Below are positions 1-5,333 of a stretch of 5,347 nt of DNA, one piece after another. Each line of letters begins with the position of its first letter. The stretch's first letter is position 1. The stretch lies in the NCBI GenBank assembly GCA_002779235.1, contig PEXD01000001.1, positions 1-5,347 of the forward strand. The letters are read 5' to 3'. The DNA is from Candidatus Woesearchaeota archaeon CG07_land_8_20_14_0_80_44_23. GTDB taxonomy: Archaea > Nanobdellota > Nanobdellia > Woesearchaeales > 0-14-0-80-44-23. Under the pieces are notes generated by a model. That model was not told the DNA's origin. It made no database searches and saw nothing but the letters and a program-made list of their open reading frames with translations. The position numbers and the translations under genes were made by a program.

Positions 1-1590
1 AACACAACAGCATTCAACCTGACAAGGGACATAACTGCTCCGAATACAACTGTAAACTCGCCTGCTGCTGCCTCATGGCATAATAGCAATTTCACACTCA
101 ACATTTCTGACTCTGATTTGCAGTCAGGGCTGCAGGCATGCTATTACAGGGTAATCAGCAATGGGACAGAAACAAAGGGCTGGACTGCAAGAAACTGCAA
201 CAATGCAACTGCTATTTCTGTCAGCGTGGGAGCTGGCATGGACTGCAGGAATGAGACGGCAAATGGCTGTGTTGTTGAATTGAGGGCATATGACAATGTC
301 AACAACAGCAATTTCACCTCAATAAATTATAGCATTGACTTCACTCCGCCTTCAGCGCCCGGGAACCTGACAGATAATATAGAGGGCTGGAGCTTCGTAA
401 ACAACAGGACATTCAACTGGACTGCTGCGACAGACAATGTTAGCGGCGTTGCCGGCTATTATTATGCAATTGATGATGACACGCCTGAAACAGGGGGAAA
501 CTGGACGACAAATTTATATTACATCAATGAAAGCATGAATTCGGGCAATCACACTCTCTATGTCAAGGCAGTTGACAATGCAGGAAATGTAGGGGAGTAT
601 GCGAGCCACGAATTCCTGATACTCTCATCAAAAGGAATAATCTCAACAACACCAGGGGCAACTCCATTCTGGACAAATGTTTCAAATCCGCTGCTGAATA
701 CCAACTTCTCCTGCCTCGGCGACCTGCAGGACCAGCAGCAGTGCAATGTGTCCTGGACAGTGAATTCAACAGGGGAGAGAGGGAGCAGATATGAGTTTTT
801 TGTGATATTTGAGTCGCTGAACTATTCTCAGGTTCCGAGCAACCAGACGCAGTTCACATACATAGAGATAAGGAGCAACAATACGCCGCCGTCAAAGGTG
901 AACCTTACAAGTCCAAGTAACAACAGCGGAACAGAGCATGACAGGAACATGACTTTCGTATGGCAGGTCGCAACTGATGCTGATGGCGACTTATTGACAT
1001 ATTTCCTGCAGGCTGACAATGACTCTGACTTCAGCTCGCCTGTGATAGACATATCGACAGACCTTACAAACTACACCTATGGAGGGCAGCTGAACCTCTC
1101 AACCGCATATTTCTGGAGGGTTCGCGCATTTGACAGTTTTGAATACGGAAACTGGAGCGATGTCTGGAACTTCTCAATAGAGCCCTATAGAGACATAGAA
1201 TTGTATGTGTCAAGTGTTGACTTCGGAACTATAAGCCCGAACACAACAAATGACACAACAGACAACAATCCACAGCCGATAAAGATAAGGAACAACGGCA
1301 ACATTCCCGTTAACATAAGCATAAACACAACTGCGCTCTGGAATTCAGTTGCTCTTGACACGAGCTATTACCAGTTCAAGATAGGGAACATAAGCACAGA
1401 ATATTACAGCTTTGACTGGAGAAATTCAAAGACAACCTGGCAGAACATGAGCGCAACATCCTCTATCGCAATAGTTGACCTCGGATACCTGGATTCTGCT
1501 GACGAAGCGAGAATAGAGATAAATGTCACTGCACCCAATGCAGAGCCGCCGGGAAGCAAGAACAGCACAATATATGTGATGGCAAGCTAA
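1..1590 (+). CDS. Secreted multi-domain Ig/fibronectin III-like surface protein, 5' end outside window
   Basis: The frame is open from the first base, so the gene starts upstream; the TTG at 118 is an internal Leu codon, not a credible start. The visible 529 residues are all beta-like. Residues 1-113 form an Ig-like unit with four cysteines (47, 66, 82, 90). Residues 114-209 form a second unit opening with TPPSAPGNLTD and ending with a KAVDNAGNVGEY motif typical of Ig/FN3-like extracellular repeats. Residues 213-292 form a third unit with Cys238 and Cys248. Residues 295-396 are a fibronectin III-like unit (TPPSKVNLTSPSNNS, later YFWRVRAFDS). Residues 398-529 are a distinct end domain beginning DIELYVSSVDFG. 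About 41 N-X-S/T sequons are present, which points to an exported glycoprotein. No transmembrane helix is seen at the C-terminus, so any anchor must be N-terminal or supplied by a partner. The next gene starts one base after the stop, so the two are almost certainly co-transcribed. The role is probably adhesion or envelope structure; exact function is unknown. Confidence 0.85.
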   Translation, partial: NTTAFNLTRDITAPNTTVNSPAAASWHNSNFTLNISDSDLQSGLQACYYRVISNGTETKGWTARNCNNATAISVSVGAGMDCRNETANGCVVELRAYDNVNNSNFTSINYSIDFTPPSAPGNLTDNIEGWSFVNNRTFNWTAATDNVSGVAGYYYAIDDDTPETGGNWTTNLYYINESMNSGNHTLYVKAVDNAGNVGEYASHEFLILSSKGIISTTPGATPFWTNVSNPLLNTNFSCLGDLQDQQQCNVSWTVNSTGERGSRYEFFVIFESLNYSQVPSNQTQFTYIEIRSNNTPPSKVNLTSPSNNSGTEHDRNMTFVWQVATDADGDLLTYFLQADNDSDFSSPVIDISTDLTNYTYGGQLNLSTAYFWRVRAFDSFEYGNWSDVWNFSIEPYRDIELYVSSVDFGTISPNTTNDTTDNNPQPIKIRNNGNIPVNISINTTALWNSVALDTSYYQFKIGNISTEYYSFDWRNSKTTWQNMSATSSIAIVDLGYLDSADEARIEINVTAPNAEPPGSKNSTIYVMAS

Positions 1591-1591
1591 A

Positions 1592-2920
1592 ATGGCAGGA
1601 AAAAAGATTGGACTGGCAATGTTGTTGATTTTAACAGCCCTGACTCTGTCGGGAATTGCATATTCAGCAAGCATAGGAGTAGCCCCTGCATATACCGGGC
1701 TGCAGTATGAGCCGGGCTCGGAAAAAACATTTGAGGTAAGGATATACAACAGCGACGGCTCTGGCTTGAATGCAACTCTGTCTCTTGAAGGGCAGCTCTC
1801 GCAATATTTCTCTCTCTCACAATTCAGGGTTGAAATACTGCCTGGGGAAAGGATGAAGGGCGTGAATGTCACGGCAAGGCTGCCTGCGGGAATCGCACCT
1901 GGCACTTACACCACTAACATAATAGCAGTTTCTGAGGGCGCTGGAAAGGGGACTGTCGGGGCTGTTGCCTCTGTCTCAATGCAGATTTACACTGCTGTGC
2001 TTTCAGACAAATACCTTTCGGCTTTTATAAACGTAAGCGCAGACAGGAGCGCGACAATAACAATAAGGAACATCGGGCTTACGAGCATAGATTCCTCAAA
2101 TATTTCTTTGGAAATAAATGAGGGACAGGTTGTGAAATTTTCAGCAGCCCGGGATTTGGGAGGGCTTTCGCCTGACGAGCAGAAGACAGTAAGGGAGAAA
2201 CTCTCAAATCTCAACGGCGACTATTCTGCAAAAATAGTTCTTGATTATGACGGGCAGGAAAGGATTGTTGAAAAAGGCATAACAGTAGGCGTGAAGACAA
2301 TAACGCCTGAAAAGATTGAGATTCCATCATTCAAGCTTGGGGAGATAAACCGGCTTGTGCTGACATTGACAAGCAACTGGAACACTCCAACAGATGTGGA
2401 GCCGAAAGTCCAGGTCTACTCTTCAAACACGCTTATAGCAGAGCTTGCTGCAAATAACATCAGCATTATTAACAGCACAAAGATAGATTTTTTCTGGGAC
2501 ACTAAAGAATTGCCCTACGGGCAGTACACAATAAGAGCAATTGCACTCTATGAAGGGGAGAGGAAGGAAAAGGATTTCTATTTCTCATTATCTGAAAACC
2601 GGGCATCTGTTGAGGAGAGCGGCGCAAGGTCGAGGAGAAGGATGATATCATCAGCCATCATAATTTCAGCAATCCTGCTGGCTGTTTTTTCTGCCAGATT
2701 TATCAAGAAAAAATTCATGAAGGCGAGGTTGGAATCGCTAATCAATGGGGCAGTAAGGTATGCTGAATACAGGGATGTGAAAAAGGCTGCAGAGGCATAC
2801 ACAAGGATAAGGCAGATTTATGACACTCTTTCCGAGCAGGAGAAGAAAAAGTTTTATGACAAGCTTATGAAAGTATACAATTTCATAAGGAACCAGAAAA
2901 ATAAAAAAATTGAATTCTAA
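1592..2920 (+). CDS. Single-pass membrane protein with Ig-like ectodomains and helical cytoplasmic tail
   Basis: This 442-residue protein has a clear signal peptide: basic start MAGKK, hydrophobic core at about 6-22, and likely cleavage after A-Y-S at 25. Residues 27-135 look like an Ig/CARDB-type beta domain (EPGSEKTFEVRIYN, LPGERMKGVNVTARLP, APGTYTTNI). Two further beta-rich units follow, at about 136-235 and 236-335. A transmembrane helix at about 351-369 is flanked by RSRRR and RFIKKKFMKAR. The last 72 residues are charged and helical (AAEAYTRIRQIYDTLSEQEK and onward) and should lie in the cytoplasm. The ATG is the first in frame after the upstream stop, one base away; a weak GTGATGG precedes it, so translation probably depends on coupling. 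The arrangement suggests a membrane anchor or signalling partner for the upstream secreted protein. The architecture resembles uncharacterised DPANN membrane proteins from memory; no specific function can be assigned. Confidence 0.85.
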   Translation: MAGKKIGLAMLLILTALTLSGIAYSASIGVAPAYTGLQYEPGSEKTFEVRIYNSDGSGLNATLSLEGQLSQYFSLSQFRVEILPGERMKGVNVTARLPAGIAPGTYTTNIIAVSEGAGKGTVGAVASVSMQIYTAVLSDKYLSAFINVSADRSATITIRNIGLTSIDSSNISLEINEGQVVKFSAARDLGGLSPDEQKTVREKLSNLNGDYSAKIVLDYDGQERIVEKGITVGVKTITPEKIEIPSFKLGEINRLVLTLTSNWNTPTDVEPKVQVYSSNTLIAELAANNISIINSTKIDFFWDTKELPYGQYTIRAIALYEGERKEKDFYFSLSENRASVEESGARSRRRMISSAIIISAILLAVFSARFIKKKFMKARLESLINGAVRYAEYRDVKKAAEAYTRIRQIYDTLSEQEKKKFYDKLMKVYNFIRNQKNKKIEF

Positions 2921-2953
2921 CAAGTTAAAAAAAGAATAAAAAAATAAAAAAGC
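2921..2953 (-). terminator. U-rich terminator of the TrmB-family gene
   Basis: Read on the minus strand, the 33 bases after the TAG stop are almost all T with a few A, G and C (runs of six and seven T). This is the U-rich form typical of archaeal intrinsic termination. The plus strand is correspondingly A-rich, so this element does not explain termination of the convergent plus-strand operon. Confidence 0.6.
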
Positions 2954-2954
2954 C

Positions 2955-3782
2955 CTACTTCACCTTTATCTTGATTGCCTGCTCGGCAGGCTTCATTTCC
3001 TTCCAGGCAAGCTCGAACATCTCTTCAAGCGCTGATGCAAAGAAAGGGGAATTTATCCAGATTCCAATGTCATATGTCGGGTGAACCTCTGCATCGTCCA
3101 TAACCATAAATGTGAGGTCCTTTCCGTCGACAATTGTAAACCTGGCCTTGGTCTTGGTGCTTCTTATCTCAACATTCTTGCCAAGCTCCTCGGCTGCTGC
3201 AGCGCACTGCTGTGTTAAGGGGGCTGCCATCCTTACCCTTACTCCCCTCTTCTTGAGCTTCTCAAAAACCGGCTTGAAGCCCTCGGCCTCTCTGATGAAG
3301 CCCTGGGTTGTTGTTATTATTGTAACTGTCTTTTCTGCAGCCATCATTGTTGACTCAAGGTGATTGTAAAGATTGTGCCTTCCCCTCAGGCTCCCTGAAA
3401 GGTCTGTGGGCTCAATGAGTTCCACACCCTGAGCGTGCAGGGACTTAAGCTCTCCGAGAATATCAGTTTCTTTTATATCATTAAGGCGCTTTATCTTTAC
3501 TTCTGCCTCTCTCTGCATGTGCTTTTTGACGCGCTCGACAACCTCTTCCGGAGGGACTGCCAAATATTTTATCGGCTTCCCGAACTTCATTATGACAAAT
3601 CCCTTTTTCTCTAGGGACTCAAGAACATCATAGCTCCTTGACCTTGGAACGTTTGCAATATCTGAGAGCTCTCCTGCTGTCGAAACTCCCCTTGAGAGCA
3701 GCGCTGTCCATATCTTTACCTCATAGAGGTTCAGAGAGAAATACAGCCTTAATTTGCTCAAGAATTCTTCTTTCACAATCAT
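2955..3782 (-). CDS. TrmB-family transcriptional regulator
   Basis: The 275-residue product opens with a winged helix-turn-helix of the TrmB type at about residues 8-75. LNLYEVKIWTALLSRGVSTA is followed by ELSDIANVPRSRSYDVLESL (recognition-helix region) and the wing GFVIMKFGKPIKYLAVPPEE. A charged helix at about 77-105 probably forms a coiled-coil dimer linker. Residues 112-265 look like the C-terminal effector domain of the family, related to the phospholipase D fold: KTVTIITTTQGF, FEKLKKRGVRVRMAAP, RFTIVDGKDLTFMV and a terminal SPFFASALEEMFELAW. The catalytic HxKxxxxD motif of phospholipase D is not present, so a sensing role is expected. The ATG is supported by GGAGG seven bases upstream. 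Known TrmB proteins sense sugars or redox state; the ligand and targets here cannot be read from sequence. The nearest palindrome, upstream of its own promoter, suggests autoregulation. Confidence 0.9.
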   Translation of the reverse strand: MIVKEEFLSKLRLYFSLNLYEVKIWTALLSRGVSTAGELSDIANVPRSRSYDVLESLEKKGFVIMKFGKPIKYLAVPPEEVVERVKKHMQREAEVKIKRLNDIKETDILGELKSLHAQGVELIEPTDLSGSLRGRHNLYNHLESTMMAAEKTVTIITTTQGFIREAEGFKPVFEKLKKRGVRVRMAAPLTQQCAAAAEELGKNVEIRSTKTKARFTIVDGKDLTFMVMDDAEVHPTYDIGIWINSPFFASALEEMFELAWKEMKPAEQAIKIKVK

Positions 3783-3789
3783 TTTATGG

Positions 3790-3794
3790 CCTCC
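3790..3794 (-). promoter_or_regulatory. Shine-Dalgarno site of the TrmB-family gene
   Basis: On the minus strand GGAGG lies seven bases before the ATG at 3782. It fixes the start codon and shows that this mRNA carries a leader rather than being leaderless. Confidence 0.7.
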
Positions 3795-3858
3795 GGTTTA
3801 AACTGGAACGTGCTTAAACTGACATTCCACCCCTTTTAGGATAATTTTAGCATTTTAG

Positions 3859-3872
3859 TATTTAAATCTTTT
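3859..3872 (-). promoter_or_regulatory. BRE/TATA promoter of the TrmB-family gene
   Basis: Read on the minus strand the sequence is AAAAGA followed by TTTAAATA, a near-consensus archaeal purine-rich BRE plus TATA box (TATA at 3866 to 3859). Transcription would start about 25 bases downstream, near 3837, giving a leader of about 55 bases before the ATG. This is positional inference from established archaeal promoter spacing. Confidence 0.65.
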
Positions 3873-3877
3873 CAATA

Positions 3878-3897
3878 ATGTTACTTGGCGGTAACAT
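3878..3897. promoter_or_regulatory. Palindrome ATGTTAC-N6-GTAACAT, candidate operator
   Basis: Two perfect 7-base inverted arms are separated by TTGGCG. The palindrome sits six bases upstream of the BRE of the TrmB-family gene and about 42 bases past the 3' end of the RNase P RNA. Dimeric winged-helix regulators of the TrmB family bind palindromes near promoters, so autoregulation is plausible. The site upstream of BRE/TATA would suit activation or partial interference. The binding protein is inferred, not shown. Confidence 0.45.
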
Positions 3898-3923
3898 AAT
3901 ACTTTAACATAGGAGGCAGTAGT

Positions 3924-3938
3924 GAAAAATAAAATAAG
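3924..3938 (-). terminator. U-rich terminator of RNase P RNA
   Basis: Immediately past the closing P1 helix, the minus strand reads TTATTTTATTTTTCA, a U-rich stretch of the kind that terminates archaeal transcripts. It separates the RNA gene from the TrmB promoter on the same strand. Confidence 0.5.
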
Positions 3939-3939
3939 G

Positions 3940-4238
3940 TGTAGGGCAGAAATAAGCCGCCTTCTGTAGGGCTTCTTTCGAACAGCCCTTCCCGGCATTC
4001 TACTATGCGTCCAAACGGACTTGCACCGCCGGGGCTCGCCGTTTCACCGAATCCAAGGGAACGTCTGCAGGTTGGCTCGCACCTGTCGCCAGATGCTTCG
4101 CATGCATCATCCTTGGCCTTGGGCGTGCCGTTTCTGAGCGGTTGCCGCCTGTTTCCAGGCCACGCTTTTGCGTGCAGCTTTTATAGTGGGCGGACTTTCC
4201 TCAGAGGCAAACTCCGAAAGCCGGGTATCTGCCCTACA
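3940..4238 (-). ncRNA. rnpB: RNase P RNA, archaeal type A-like
   Basis: This is the catalytic RNA of RNase P, which matures tRNA 5' ends. On the minus strand an 11-bp perfect P1 helix closes the molecule: TGTAGGGCAGA at 4238-4228 pairs with TCTGCCCTACA at 3950-3940. The hallmark CR-I sequence GAGGAAAGTCCGCC lies at 4202-4189. CR-V, ACAGAAGGCGGCTTA, lies near the 3' end at about 3967-3953. AAGTCCGCC and GGCGGCTT form helix P4 with the universally conserved single bulged U. A GCCTG-GAAA-CAGGC hairpin at 4160-4147 gives a GNRA-capped helix, probably P8. CCCGGC (4033-4028) pairs with GCCGGG (3996-3991) as P15, enclosing GGTGCAAG (the tRNA-CCA binding loop region) and the P16-like hairpin GTCC-GTTT-GGAC. 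The length of 299 bases fits the family. Open frames on either strand here are shadows. Confidence 0.95.
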
Positions 4239-4258
4239 GGAGAAGAGACAATATCAAG

Positions 4259-4273
4259 TTTTAAAAATGTTTG
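4259..4273 (-). promoter_or_regulatory. BRE/TATA promoter of RNase P RNA
   Basis: The minus strand reads CAAACA then TTTTTAAAA (4267 to 4259). The TATA centre is 25 bases upstream of the first base of P1 at 4238, the normal archaeal distance, so the transcript probably starts directly at the mature 5' end. Confidence 0.6.
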
Positions 4274-4291
4274 CCTGCACAAAGATTTCTT

Positions 4292-4319
4292 TTGGCAGTA
4301 ACTGGCTGGTGACTGCCAA
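4292..4319. repeat. Inverted repeat TTGGCAGT-N12-ACTGCCAA between divergent promoters
   Basis: Perfect 8-base arms at 4292-4299 and 4312-4319 enclose a 12-base spacer. The right arm merges into a second palindrome, CCAATTGG at 4316-4323. The element lies upstream of both flanking TATA boxes: 25 bases from that of RNase P RNA and about 41 bases from that of the surface-protein operon. That is where a regulator serving either gene would bind. It should not be transcribed from either promoter, which argues for a DNA site over an RNA hairpin. Confidence 0.5.
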
Positions 4320-4353
4320 TTGGGAAATTAAAAAGTTTATAACTACGCTGAAA

Positions 4354-4368
4354 TAGAAATATTTAAAA
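4354..4368 (+). promoter_or_regulatory. BRE/TATA promoter of the two-gene surface operon
   Basis: TAGAAAT followed by ATTTAAAA resembles an archaeal BRE/TATA pair. Transcription would begin near 4389, leaving a leader of about 37 bases before the preferred ATG at 4426. GGTATA occurs twice, at 4383-4388 and 4395-4400, around the predicted start site. Confidence 0.55.
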
Positions 4369-4425
4369 ACAAAAACCGCTTTGGTATACAAAAAGGTATA
4401 ATAATTAAAAAAAATGAGGGAAAGC

Positions 4426-4656
4426 ATGGCTGAGATTTCAAAGACAACGGTTGCCATCCTGCTGGTTCTCACAATTCTTGTTTCTGTGATGGGAACCTGG
4501 ACAATATTGCAGTCTGTAGCAGGAGCAAAAACAGGCCCAAGCGCAGAAAATGCGCAGGCAAACACAAATTCTAAGATTTCTCTGACCGTAGAAAAGCGGC
4601 CTGGAGAGCCGGACGGGCAGTCAAAGATAAGCCTTAATGTTGAAGGTAATAGGTGA
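4426..4656 (+). CDS. Small N-terminally anchored surface protein with twin strand motif
   Basis: The ATG at 4426 is preferred over the in-frame ATG at 4414 because GAGGG lies five bases upstream of it, and because the product then begins MAEISKTTVA, matching the MADDINNKTLA start of the next gene. The 76-residue product has one hydrophobic helix at about 8-29 with only a short N-terminus before it, so it is probably an uncleaved anchor with the C-terminus outside. The 47-residue remainder is low-complexity and polar (AENAQANTNSK), then contains SKISLTVE at 49-56 and SKISLNVE at 66-73, separated by KRPGEPDGQ. No cysteines are present. It is translationally coupled to the downstream gene, whose Shine-Dalgarno overlaps this stop codon. 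No known function is recognised. It may be an assembly partner or cap for the larger protein, which is inference only. A truncated paralogue is the simpler alternative. Confidence 0.8.
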   Translation: MAEISKTTVAILLVLTILVSVMGTWTILQSVAGAKTGPSAENAQANTNSKISLTVEKRPGEPDGQSKISLNVEGNR

Positions 4657-4659
4657 GGT
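4652..4659 (+). promoter_or_regulatory. Shine-Dalgarno GGTGAGGT overlapping upstream stop
   Basis: The site spans the TGA stop (4654-4656) of the small upstream gene and lies eight bases before the ATG at 4668. It decides that start over the GTG at 4653, which would itself be part of the ribosome-binding site, and indicates translational coupling. Confidence 0.65.
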
Positions 4660-4667
4660 TGAGAAAA

Positions 4668-5333
4668 ATGGCGGATGATATAAACAACAAAACATTGGCA
4701 ACACTTCTGGTGATTGCTATAATAGTTTCAATCGGCGGGACGCTTATAAGTTTAAACCGGCTCTCAAAATTCGGCGGCGTCACAGGATTTGCAACATCTG
4801 GAACAGCGAAAGTCAACCTGACTGTAACATCAAGTTCTGGAATTACAGTGACGCAGGCAATTGACTTCGGAAGCGGATATGCAAACAACTCCTACAACTG
4901 CACAATGGAGAGCAACCTCTCATCCGGAGCAAGGCCGACAACAACCTGCCAGGGCGACTGGGCAAGTTTTATCTCTGACTCTACAAAGAGATACATAATA
5001 GTCCAGGACACTGGAAACACAAATGGAAACCTGACAATCAATGCATCAGCAGTCGCAACAACCTGGATAGATACTGTATCAACAGCATGGAGCCAGGCAT
5101 GGTATGCAGCACTAAACCCCACTGCAAATGACGGATGCGCAGACGCATATCAGACAACAACATGGACAACGCTTACAACAGGTGTTCCTACATCCCTATG
5201 CGTAAATGCAACAGGAACTGCGTTCACATACGGAACAAACAGCATACTCTGGGTAGCAGCCAAGGTAAACGTGCCGTTTGACGCAACACCAGGAGAAAAA
5301 CAGACACAAGTGGGAATATACTTTTCAGGTTAA
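4668..5333 (+). CDS. N-terminally anchored beta-domain surface protein
   Basis: The 221-residue product starts at the ATG preceded by GGTGAGGT. A hydrophobic helix at about 9-29 follows MADDINNK; no cleavage motif of archaeal prepilin peptidase (basic-glycine before the hydrophobic core) is seen, so it is probably a signal anchor. A linker containing GGVTGFATSG leads to a beta-rich ectodomain at about 46-221 (AKVNLTV, QAIDFGSGY, ILWVAAKVNV, TQVGIYFSG). It has four cysteines (78, 94, 157, 178), enough for two disulfides, and several N-glycosylation sequons. NTNGNLTINASA and the PGEKQTQVGIYFSG ending parallel the C-terminal domain of the left-edge protein. From memory, DPANN genomes contain many uncharacterised proteins with this NKTLA-type anchor and GFAT linker. 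A surface fibre or coat subunit is possible; TasA-like or bundling-pilin-like folding is only a hypothesis. Confidence 0.85.
   Translation: MADDINNKTLATLLVIAIIVSIGGTLISLNRLSKFGGVTGFATSGTAKVNLTVTSSSGITVTQAIDFGSGYANNSYNCTMESNLSSGARPTTTCQGDWASFISDSTKRYIIVQDTGNTNGNLTINASAVATTWIDTVSTAWSQAWYAALNPTANDGCADAYQTTTWTTLTTGVPTSLCVNATGTAFTYGTNSILWVAAKVNVPFDATPGEKQTQVGIYFSG

Noticed and set aside
1426..1905. 159-codon minus-strand frame spanning the junction of the first two genes
   Set aside because: It is antisense to two well-supported secreted-protein genes, has no ribosome-binding site, and its product shows no coherent domain.
3112..3363. 83-codon plus-strand frame with hydrophobic residues
   Set aside because: It is the reverse-strand shadow of the TrmB effector domain, which has clear family features.
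3804..3829. TGGAA...TTCCA inverted repeat in the TrmB leader
   Set aside because: Only five bases per arm with a 16-base spacer and no extension; expected by chance.
3911..3969. AGGAGG followed by GTG at 3922 and a 15-codon frame on the plus strand
   Set aside because: The frame runs into the antisense of the RNase P RNA 3' end and has no promoter; the Shine-Dalgarno match is probably chance.
4005..4356. Plus-strand open frames of 98 and 62 codons
   Set aside because: They run antisense through the RNase P RNA, whose core helices are clear, and have no protein-like composition or ribosome-binding site.
4414..4425. ATG at 4414 as start of the small surface protein
   Set aside because: The ATG at 4426 has GAGGG five bases upstream and gives an N-terminus matching the downstream protein; the earlier ATG overlaps that site and lacks its own.
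4668..4760. Type IV pilin or archaellin signal in the 221-residue protein
   Set aside because: No basic-glycine prepilin peptidase motif precedes the hydrophobic helix, so a plain signal anchor is the safer call.
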